Source: Chloroflexota bacterium (GTDB lineage: Bacteria; Chloroflexota; Limnocylindria; P2-11E). From it: DNA of 34,310 bases. Shown one piece after another: positions 1 to 6,720 of the stretch (positions are counted from its first letter, which is position 1; each line of letters starts with the position of its first letter). The stretch is from NCBI GenBank assembly GCA_005887995.1, contig VBJD01000045.1, positions 1-34,310 on the forward strand. Reading direction: 5' to 3'. The notes under the pieces are model-generated. The model ran no database searches, was not told the origin of the DNA, and was given only the letters and a program-made list of their open reading frames with translations. Made by a program: the position numbers and the translations under genes.

Positions 1-449
1 TGGACGACCGCGGCCACCGGGGCGCCGTAGCTTCGCACGACGACCGAGAACTGCGTGTCGGCAGGGAGATCGACGTCCGCGTTGGGATCGTCGAGCAGGC
101 TCGCCCCCGGCGGGAGGTCCGCGCGCTTGTGACATGCAATGAACGCACCGTCGCTGAAGCGATAGAACGAGCTCTCGACCGTGGTCTGCACCGCGCCCGC
201 GTTCTGCACGTAGAACGGCGTATCCCATCCGTCAGGTCCACCGAGGGTCTTGGTGACATTCGGGAGGTATGCGCGCATCGTCAGCGCGCTCGCGCTGTCG
301 CAGACCGGGGCGGACGCGGGCGGCGATGACGTGAGCTGAGGCGCCGGAGCGGACGCGAGCTCACGGACCGCGGCAAGTCCGGGAGACGATGCCGCGATCA
401 CGACTGCCAACGCGGCCAGGATCGCGCGAGCTTGGACCGCGCCGCTCAC
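1..449 (-). CDS. Secreted protein, N-terminal part (runs off window)
   Basis: The frame opens with GTG at 449 and stays open to base 1, so about 149 residues are visible and the C-terminus is missing. Residues about 8-27 form a hydrophobic signal peptide (AILAALAVVIAASS region), followed by a Pro/Ser/Ala linker and then a folded-looking domain with the motif YLPNVTKTLGGPDGW and the later stretch TQFSVVVRSYG. I do not recognise a named domain; the pattern resembles repetitive extracellular beta-sandwich proteins. The start codon overlaps the stop of the upstream anti-sigma-like gene as GTGA, so the two are probably translationally coupled and belong to the same sigma-controlled operon. Function unknown; the exported location is well supported by the signal peptide. 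Confidence 0.72.
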   Translation of the reverse strand, partial: MSGAVQARAILAALAVVIAASSPGLAAVRELASAPAPQLTSSPPASAPVCDSASALTMRAYLPNVTKTLGGPDGWDTPFYVQNAGAVQTTVESSFYRFSDGAFIACHKRADLPPGASLLDDPNADVDLPADTQFSVVVRSYGAPVAAVV

Positions 450-1252
450 AGGCAGACCACGTTCGTCGCCGCGAGCCGGAAGTTGTCGACGGCAACGCGC
501 ACTTTCTTGCCGGCGAAGTTCTTCCCGTCTGACCAGAGGAAGATCTGGAACGTCGCGTCGAACGGACTTGTGAGCTGCGCGGGCAGCTCGACCCACGGGC
601 GATCCGCGCCCGCGCGATAGGAGCCCACGACGCTCGTGCCGTGACGCACCAGGCGAAGCGAACCCGCGCGATCCTCAGTCGCGGCTATCGCAGCGTGGCC
701 CGAACTGTCGCTCGCGGCGTACCGCTCCGTCTGGAACTGATCTCGCCTGACGTTCACCTGTCCCGGCGGAAATTCACCGAGCACGAATTGCGTGCCGTTC
801 GCCGACGGCCAGTCGAGCAGCGTGTAGTCGATGCTCACCTCGTAATCGCCGCGCGCTACACATCGGAGAGAACCGAGATTCGCGTTCATCCAGCCGCTCG
901 TGCCGATCGTCGCGTTCGCCTCGAGCGTGAGCTCGACCGCGCCATTGACGGCCTGCACGCTGTATCCCGTGCTCGCGCCCATCGGCGTCCAACGGTTCGT
1001 ATTGATCCCACCGGTGAAGTCATCGGCGAACACCACGACCTTCGTCTCGCTCGAGGCAGGCCGGACCGAGCTGACGATCAGTGGCGCGATCACGAACACG
1101 AAGGCGATGGACGCGGCCGCCAGCGCCATGGCGCGGAAAGGGAGGACGGAGCGGCGCGAGCTCGCTCGCGGATCCCACGATGGGCGTGCGGGCGGCACGG
1201 GCAAGCCGTCGACGGCGGCGACGATCCGGCGCCCGAGCTGGTCTTCATCCAC
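446..1252 (-). CDS. Membrane anti-sigma-like protein with extracellular lectin-like domain
   Basis: A 268-residue protein starting with GTG at 1252, overlapping the end of the ECF sigma gene by 8 bases. It has a short cytoplasmic part (residues 1-40, starting MDEDQLGRRIVAAVDGL), one transmembrane helix (about 41-63, ALAAASIAFVFVIAPLIV) and an extracellular domain of about 200 residues. That domain begins FADDFTGGINTNRW and has the look of a concanavalin/LamG or DUF1349-type beta-sandwich. The position directly after a sigma factor gene and the inside-TM-outside topology suggest an anti-sigma factor that senses something outside the cell, as clostridial RsgI proteins do with carbohydrate-binding modules. 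The N-terminal part is too short to recognise a classic ZAS or RsgI domain, so the anti-sigma role is inferred from context. Confidence 0.75.
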   Translation of the reverse strand: MDEDQLGRRIVAAVDGLPVPPARPSWDPRASSRRSVLPFRAMALAAASIAFVFVIAPLIVSSVRPASSETKVVVFADDFTGGINTNRWTPMGASTGYSVQAVNGAVELTLEANATIGTSGWMNANLGSLRCVARGDYEVSIDYTLLDWPSANGTQFVLGEFPPGQVNVRRDQFQTERYAASDSSGHAAIAATEDRAGSLRLVRHGTSVVGSYRAGADRPWVELPAQLTSPFDATFQIFLWSDGKNFAGKKVRVAVDNFRLAATNVVCL

Positions 1253-1667
1253 TCCGTCGAGACTCCAGCTCGCGGAACCGCGCGGCCGCGCGGCTGATGG
1301 CGGACGAGACGGTCCCCCGCGGAATGTTCAGATGACGCGCGAGCTCGTCCTGCGTCAGGCCGACGTAGTACTTCGCGACGAGCAGCGTGCGCTCGCGCTC
1401 GGACAAAAGCTGGAGCGTCGAGATCACATCCGCGCGGCGCATCGCATCATCCAGCTCATGCGGCTCGGGCGGCCGCACCAGGCGCAGGCGCGACGCGAGA
1501 CGAAAGCGCCGACGCTGACTGCGCAGGCTGTTGAGCGCCACGACGAAGAGCCATGCCTCAGCCGAGCGCAGGTCGGCAGGCGACCTTTGCAACGCGACAG
1601 CGAATGCCTCTTGGATCGCGTCCTCCACGCCTTCGTACGTCCCCGCGGCGGCAGCGAGCGCGCGCAC
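1245..1667 (-). CDS. ECF-type RNA polymerase sigma factor (start uncertain)
   Basis: The visible protein has sigma region 2 (GVEDAIQEAF, then AEAWLFVVALNSLRSQRR) and a clear region 4 helix-turn-helix (LSERERTLLVAKYYVGLTQ, then LARHLNIPRGTVSSAISRA). It would direct RNA polymerase to a small regulon, probably including this operon. GTG at 1667 is the first canonical start but falls inside region 2.1: the same frame continues upstream to 1838 with sigma-like sequence (ERWSALYEQLRPNL directly before it) and contains no ATG, GTG or TTG. The true start is therefore either a rare codon (ATC at 1745 is one option, with a GGAAGAAG stretch upstream) or the N-terminus is shifted by a frameshift or sequencing error. 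The downstream anti-sigma-like gene overlaps by 8 bases. Family assignment is firm; the start is not. Confidence 0.88.
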   Translation of the reverse strand: MRALAAAAGTYEGVEDAIQEAFAVALQRSPADLRSAEAWLFVVALNSLRSQRRRFRLASRLRLVRPPEPHELDDAMRRADVISTLQLLSERERTLLVAKYYVGLTQDELARHLNIPRGTVSSAISRAAARFRELESRRSG

Positions 1668-1855
1668 GAGGTTCGGGCGCAGTTGCTCGTAGAGCGCGGA
1701 CCAGCGCTCCGCCTCTTCGGTGAGGACAGCAGCGCTCGCCGAGATCGTCTGTGTCCGTTCTTCTTCCGTAGAGTCCCGGCGGCTCGCGTTCGCTGCGAGC
1801 GACCGCCGACCTTCCCCACGGCGGAGTATGACGGTGCGTCATAGCGTTTCTGGCC

Positions 1856-2311
1856 TTACGCCTCGCCGTGCCGGACGCCGATGCGTGCACCCCATAGCAG
1901 CTGCTCTGGCGCATCCGGCCGGTCGCGCCGTGTCGATTCGACATGTGACGGGAACCAACGGAAGAGATAGCTCCATCGCTCGTTGTCGACGACGGTCGGT
2001 GTCACCTCGAGCACAACGTTTCGGATCAGGTCGGGACTCGGATCGCTGATCTGACCCTGGCCGATGACCTGAAAGTTGTCGCGAGTGTCGAACGCCAGCA
2101 GGCGCAGGAACGCCGGGCCGGCACCCGAGTTGAAGCGCAGGTTCGCGGAGGCTTCGACGATGATCTCTTTGTCAGGGAGATCGACCCTGACCGAGATAGC
2201 GACACCGTCGCCAGCGCCCACGCGCAGGCCATAGGCCGAGCCGTTGTCCCAGTAGACCGACTCAATGATCTCAGCGTGCTGCGCCTTGAAGTTCACACCC
2301 GCATACGTCAC
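1856..2311 (-). CDS. Hypothetical protein
   Basis: A 151-residue frame with GTG at 2311 (reading MTYAGVNFKAQ). It contains alternating hydrophobic/polar stretches such as AISVRVDLPDKEIIVEAS that suggest a beta-rich fold, but no motif I recognise. No convincing ribosome binding site precedes GTG 2311. The same frame is open upstream to 2458 without another canonical start and still reads like protein (GARGSLAAAVEAPG), so this may be the remaining part of a longer or broken gene. It lies just upstream of the ECF sigma gene on the same strand and could be a leader gene of that operon. No signal peptide or membrane helix is visible in the annotated part. Confidence 0.5.
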   Translation of the reverse strand: MTYAGVNFKAQHAEIIESVYWDNGSAYGLRVGAGDGVAISVRVDLPDKEIIVEASANLRFNSGAGPAFLRLLAFDTRDNFQVIGQGQISDPSPDLIRNVVLEVTPTVVDNERWSYLFRWFPSHVESTRRDRPDAPEQLLWGARIGVRHGEA

Positions 2312-2497
2312 GAACCGAGTGGCTCGTCCCGGTGCTTCGACCGCAGCGGCCAGGCTGCCCCGCGCCCCGACGATGCTTGTTTGCGTACGACGGTCAGCGT
2401 TTCTTGGTCTGGAGGCGTCTAATTCGCAGACGGGGAAGGCTGTAGTCGCGCGCTGCGATTACCTCGCCTGCGGCGCCGCGGTGTGGAGGTGTAAGGC

Positions 2498-2917
2498 ATG
2501 GCTGAAGCGAAGGGCATCTTCGAGGTCAAGGGCTGGGACGAGAAGACCTACGAGGAGCTGCCGAACGGGGGCAAGCTCTCCGAGGCGAAGGTCACGCAGC
2601 ACTTCAGTGGCGACATCATCGGCGAGGGCAACGTCATCTGGCTCATGGCCTATCCGAGCGCGAACACTGCGCACTTCGTCGGCATACAGCGCTTTGTCGG
2701 AACGGTCGGCGGCAAGAAGGGAAGCTTCGTGGCCGAGACGATCGGCGACTTCGACGGCAAGGTCGCGAAGTGGCGATGCTCGATCCTCACTGGGTCGGGG
2801 ACCGACAAGCTCTCTGGGATCAGCGGTGAGGGCGCCTTCGAGGCGCCGCACGGATCGAGGGCCGAATACCGAATCGAGTACGAGTTCGAGCCCGCGAAGG
2901 TGCGCTCGGGGCGTTAG
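2498..2917 (+). CDS. DUF3224 domain protein
   Basis: A 139-residue soluble protein starting ATG at 2498 (upstream GGAGGTGTAAGGC supplies a ribosome binding site). The whole length matches the DUF3224 pattern: FEVKGWDE near the N-terminus, KLSEAKVTQHFSGDIIGEG, the FVGIQRFVGTVGGKKGSFV core and the GTDKLSGISGEGAFE end. This family forms a small beta-barrel of the allene-oxide-cyclase type; its biochemical role is unknown. It stands alone on the plus strand, and its TAG stop overlaps the TAA stop of the convergent FG-GAP/DUF3048 gene (shared TTAG at 2914-2917). Confidence 0.87.
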   Translation: MAEAKGIFEVKGWDEKTYEELPNGGKLSEAKVTQHFSGDIIGEGNVIWLMAYPSANTAHFVGIQRFVGTVGGKKGSFVAETIGDFDGKVAKWRCSILTGSGTDKLSGISGEGAFEAPHGSRAEYRIEYEFEPAKVRSGR

Positions 2918-5058
2918 CGGCTCGGGATCGTCCAGTCTTGCGGCACGACGTGGATCCACGTCTGCCCAGGTGAGAGGAGCACGAGCTCGCCCGACGCGTT
3001 GCGCACCGTGAACGCGTCGACGATGTCATTGCGCGTCCAGGTGACGTCCTCGCGCTGGCCATCGCGGAAGACGATCCCCTTCCCCGTGCCGGTGAGCTTC
3101 TCGTCGAGCTTGGGGTTGCCGGCCGGGTCGAGGCCGAACTCGGTCGTGAAGTGCACCTCGGTCTGGATGACGACGATGTTCCGCGCCGCGATCGCGACGT
3201 TGTTCGCCGCGTCGACCTCGCGCACACCGTCGTCGAAGCGCGCGTACGTCCGCGTGTTGGCGTCGTACGTGTACCGCACTGGGAACCCGCCGCGATACGG
3301 GACGTCGATCGTTGTCGCCGGCGCGCTGTCGCCAAAGCCTCCCGACGCTGGATCGCCGTCCGCGGTCGGCAGGAACTTCCACGAGGCGACGATGACGGGC
3401 TGATCCGCGTCATCGGCGTTCGCCACCGCGGCCATGACGTTGCGGTACGAGGTGAAATAGTTGTACGGCGCGGGCCGCGAGTCGACGCGGTAGCCCCAGC
3501 CGTACGAGGGCCCGAGGTCGATGTAGCGCTTCGCGACCGCGGCGTCGTAGTTGAGCGCCATGAGCTCCTCGGGACCGCCGCCCGAGTAGACGAAGATCGC
3601 GCCGAGGCTCGGGATCACCGGACGGTCGGTCATGCGCGCACTGCGCACTGCGCCGATGACGTCGGGTTGCTGCGACTGGAACACCGCCGCAAGACGCGTC
3701 GTGAGTCCCTCGACGAGCCACTCGTAGACCTGATCGGCCTTGCTGATGCCGTAGTGCGGCCGCGCGGTCGGGTTGTTATCTACCTTCACGTAGATCGGAC
3801 GCTTCGTCGGGTCGCCACCGGCGAGCGGCAGTCCGTTGAGGGGCCACGTCGGGCAGCGCAGCTCGGTCGCTCCCGAGCTCGCCGTGACGAACGTCGTGCC
3901 GTTCGCGCGCAGCGCCGTCGCGTGAAGCGAACTCGCCGCAGCCGGCGCGAGCGACAGTGCGTCGCCGCGCCCGTCGCCGTCCCAGTCCCCCACCCCGAGC
4001 GCGCCGGCGTACGCGCAGCTCGATCCCGCGGGCAGTGTCGCGACACCGCCCCAGCCGCCCACCGGATGGAAGGAGGCTGCCGCGTCCAGCACGTGGATCT
4101 TCGCGCCGCCGTCGGCGTCGAGCGTCTGGAGGACGAGGTCGTCGCGGCCGTCGCCGTTCACATCGATCGCGCCGAGGCTCGTCTGCGCGAGCGAGATGTC
4201 GACGTCGGTCGTGTAGACGTCGGGGAGCATCGTGAAGCCGCTCGGGGTCGACTCGAACACGATCACTGTCGCCTTCGAGCCCGACTGGTACAGCGCTGCG
4301 ATCTGCTCACCGCCGAGAGCGCGCGTGAACCGACCGACGGCGAAGCGCGCCTTCGCGATGTCGAACTGACCTTTGCCCGAGTCGAAGGCGGTGACCGGCG
4401 GTGCCAGCTTGCTGCCGTCCGAGTTGAACTGGTGGATGCGCAGGCGCGCGCCATCGTCCTGGTACATGACAAAGAGCGCGTCGCGCGTGCCTGTGCGCGC
4501 TCCCAGAATGGCGCGAGCGCGCGCCCACGGGTAGTCGTCACCGCTCCACCACGCGTTCGCGAACGTGAACGCGCTGCCCGTCGACTTGAAGACATACAGA
4601 CGTGAGGTGAAGCCGCCCGCGTCGTAGAGCGCCGCGAGGTCGTCCTTCCCGTCGCCGTCGAGGTCCGCTACGGCGAACTTCGCGCGTGGCAGGGAGAGGA
4701 ACGCCGGCTCGCTCTTGAACCATTCCGTCTCGGTGCTCGAGTCCTCGACCGAACCGCGGCGCACCGCGATCTGCACCCCAAGATCGTTCGATGGATCGCG
4801 GATGACCGCGACCTGCGTCGAGCGAGAGCCATCGAAGTGCCCGCTCGCCACGATCGCGTCCCCCACTCGGGTGACGGAGCGCGCGTGCAGCGCCGCGGGC
4901 GTGGGCGTGGCCGTCGGGGAGACGAACGGCGACTGCGTGAAGAGCTCCGTCGGGCTGGGGAGCGGTGACGTGACGGTCGTGCACGCCACGACGATCGTCG
5001 CGAGGACTGCGAGCGCGCGCAGTTTCGCGATCACGCCGCGCGGATACGCACGCGCCAT
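2914..5058 (-). CDS. Lipoprotein with FG-GAP repeats and DUF3048 domain (YerB-like)
   Basis: Starting at ATG 5058 gives 714 residues. The first 26 form a lipoprotein signal ending in the lipobox VVAC (Cys26), followed by a Pro/Ser/Thr-rich linker. The middle section (about residues 60-400) holds FG-GAP/VCBS-type repeats with calcium-loop signatures such as DLDGDGKDDLAAL, DVNGDGRDDLVLQ and DWDGDGRGDALSL, suggesting a beta-propeller. The last 295 residues are DUF3048 (KVDNNPTARPHYG, EGLTTRLAAVF, GAVRSAR, with the C-terminal half ending GQTWIHVVPQDW), as in Bacillus YerB. In-frame starts further upstream (5118, 5127) would add residues before the signal peptide and have no better ribosome site. 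It is probably a lipid-anchored surface protein; the DUF3048 function is unknown. It is divergent from the M23 lipoprotein gene. Confidence 0.85.
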   Translation of the reverse strand: MARAYPRGVIAKLRALAVLATIVVACTTVTSPLPSPTELFTQSPFVSPTATPTPAALHARSVTRVGDAIVASGHFDGSRSTQVAVIRDPSNDLGVQIAVRRGSVEDSSTETEWFKSEPAFLSLPRAKFAVADLDGDGKDDLAALYDAGGFTSRLYVFKSTGSAFTFANAWWSGDDYPWARARAILGARTGTRDALFVMYQDDGARLRIHQFNSDGSKLAPPVTAFDSGKGQFDIAKARFAVGRFTRALGGEQIAALYQSGSKATVIVFESTPSGFTMLPDVYTTDVDISLAQTSLGAIDVNGDGRDDLVLQTLDADGGAKIHVLDAAASFHPVGGWGGVATLPAGSSCAYAGALGVGDWDGDGRGDALSLAPAAASSLHATALRANGTTFVTASSGATELRCPTWPLNGLPLAGGDPTKRPIYVKVDNNPTARPHYGISKADQVYEWLVEGLTTRLAAVFQSQQPDVIGAVRSARMTDRPVIPSLGAIFVYSGGGPEELMALNYDAAVAKRYIDLGPSYGWGYRVDSRPAPYNYFTSYRNVMAAVANADDADQPVIVASWKFLPTADGDPASGGFGDSAPATTIDVPYRGGFPVRYTYDANTRTYARFDDGVREVDAANNVAIAARNIVVIQTEVHFTTEFGLDPAGNPKLDEKLTGTGKGIVFRDGQREDVTWTRNDIVDAFTVRNASGELVLLSPGQTWIHVVPQDWTIPSR

Positions 5059-5159
5059 GCCATTGAACGCTCTGCGAACGAGCAGGCGCTTCGTATCGAA
5101 ACGGTTCGCGAACTTCATCCCACGCACATCGCGGTCAACGGGCGTGGCGTTCCAACGGT

Positions 5160-6650
5160 GTGCGGGTGGGGTTGGGCATCCAATCGATCGTCGTTATGTT
5201 CGTCTGCGTCGCTGTCGCGACCATGCTCGCCTGTACGCCGACACCACGAACGACCGTGGCGCCGCTCCCTCCCTACGCGTCGGTGCCCGAGGACCCGCTC
5301 ACCCACGTCAAGCCGGGCGACATGCTCGCCTGTGTGACTCGGGAGAACATCCCCCAGATCCCGGCCGCGTTCGACGCGAAGTGGTCGCCCGATTCGACAA
5401 GGCTCGCGGTGACGCGCATCTCGCGCGAGGCGAACCACCGGATGATCACGGGCTACGAAGAGGTACAGCGGCTCTCGATCGTCGACGTGACGACTGGACA
5501 GGTGCACGAGCTCGGCCAGGGGAATAAGCCGGTCTGGTCCGACACCGGCACCTACCTCGCGTACTGGCCGGACGGGAACGACCTCCGGGTCGCACGCGCC
5601 GATGGGCGCCTCGCCGCGATCGTCCCCTCCACCGAGCCGTCGGTCCGCTTCGTCGGCGACGACCTCTACTACTTCTACAAGGACGAGCTCCGCGTCTGGC
5701 ACGACGGCCTGGTCATCACGATCGTGCACGTCGATCCCGACCTCGAGCCGAGGTACCCGCAAGACGACGTCTACTTCAGCGCCGACGCCGAGCGGTTCGT
5801 GATGACCCGCTACTACACCGACGGCTCCGCCGACCGTTACCTCGGAGTCACCGCGACCGGTGTCATGACGCCGCTCGCCGCCGATGGCGCGGTCTTCACG
5901 GAGTGGTCGCCCGTCGGCAAGTCCCTGCTCGTGCGGACGACCAATGACGTCTCGTTGCGCGACCTCGCCGGTGACCAGTGGTCGAAGACGCTCGACGTCA
6001 CGACGCGCATCCACGGCTGGACGGCCGACGGTCGGCTGCTCCTCGGCTCGCTGACGCCGGAGACGCCGGGTGCGATCGCCTTCGATCGGTCGAACGTGTA
6101 CTCGAAGAGCGGTATCGGCGCGCCTGCGACCCTGCCGAACCTCTTCGGCGTGCGCGCGTTCAGCCCCGACGGCCGCTACTTCGCCGGGACCTACCTCGCC
6201 GATCGGCTGACCACGACGCTCGCGCTGTTCAGCTGCGGCAGCGCGACGCCGGACGTCCTGCGCGCGGAGACCGCGGCGCGTGCGCACGTCTCGTCGGTGG
6301 AGGGCGGATTCATCCGACCGGCCTCCGGCGCGATCAGCCAGTTCATGCAGGGCAGCCACACCGGCCTTGACATCTCGGCGCCCTACGGCACGCTCCTGGT
6401 CGCCGCCGACGACGGCGTCGTCGATGAGGTCGGCTGGGTCGCTGTCGGCGGCCGGCGCGTCTGCGTGATGCACGCGGGCGCGCTCGAGAGCTGCTACTAC
6501 CACACCTCCGTGCCGCTGGTGAACATCGGCGAGCGCGTGGTGCGTGGACAGCCGGTCGCGCTCGTCGGCATGACCGGCTTCACCGCGGGGCCGCACACGC
6601 ACTTCGAAGTGAAGCTCGACGGCCGCATCGTCGACCCGCTGAGTTACTAG
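5160..6650 (+). CDS. Lipoprotein M23 family metallopeptidase with TolB-like propeller
   Basis: 496 residues from GTG 5160 (GTG 5166 is also possible). A lipoprotein signal ends around LAC (Cys25). Residues about 60-370 carry propeller-like repeats with KWSPDSTRLAV, PVWSDTGTYLAYW and RAFSPDGRYFA, typical of TolB/WD40-type blades. The C-terminal domain (about 375-496) is a LytM/M23 endopeptidase with the full zinc set: HTGLD (His400, Asp404), His448 in YYHT, and the HTH motif (His479, His481). Such enzymes cut peptide cross-bridges in peptidoglycan; this one should act at the outer face of the membrane. No ribosome site is obvious. It is divergent from the DUF3048 lipoprotein, sharing a roughly 100-base promoter region. 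Confidence 0.9.
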   Translation: MRVGLGIQSIVVMFVCVAVATMLACTPTPRTTVAPLPPYASVPEDPLTHVKPGDMLACVTRENIPQIPAAFDAKWSPDSTRLAVTRISREANHRMITGYEEVQRLSIVDVTTGQVHELGQGNKPVWSDTGTYLAYWPDGNDLRVARADGRLAAIVPSTEPSVRFVGDDLYYFYKDELRVWHDGLVITIVHVDPDLEPRYPQDDVYFSADAERFVMTRYYTDGSADRYLGVTATGVMTPLAADGAVFTEWSPVGKSLLVRTTNDVSLRDLAGDQWSKTLDVTTRIHGWTADGRLLLGSLTPETPGAIAFDRSNVYSKSGIGAPATLPNLFGVRAFSPDGRYFAGTYLADRLTTTLALFSCGSATPDVLRAETAARAHVSSVEGGFIRPASGAISQFMQGSHTGLDISAPYGTLLVAADDGVVDEVGWVAVGGRRVCVMHAGALESCYYHTSVPLVNIGERVVRGQPVALVGMTGFTAGPHTHFEVKLDGRIVDPLSY

Positions 6651-6651
6651 C

Positions 6652-6720
6652 CTAGGAGCCCTGCATCGCGAGCTTGCTCGCGGATGGAGGGCGACGACGG
6701 CTAGACGAGCGAAGCGACTA
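6652..6720. repeat. Structured 69-base repeat, copy A
   Basis: It fills the gap between two convergent genes. The first hairpin runs 6659-6691: CCCT pairs with AGGG, CATC with GATG, and GCGAGC with GCTCGC around a TT loop, with one mismatch and one bulge. It is followed by GACGACG and a weaker second hairpin around GAGCGAAGCG. A second copy of identical length lies at 27558-27626, sharing CTAGGAG, GCGAGCTTGC, CGACGACG and GCGAAGCG at nearly the same offsets. No T-tract follows, so although it could end transcription from both sides, its presence next to a tRNA elsewhere suggests a REP-like dispersed element. Confidence 0.75.

Noticed and set aside
5115-6602. 495-codon minus-strand frame opposite the M23 peptidase
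   Set aside because: Antisense shadow in GC-rich DNA, Arg/Asp/Val-rich with no motif, whereas the plus frame has a complete zinc site.
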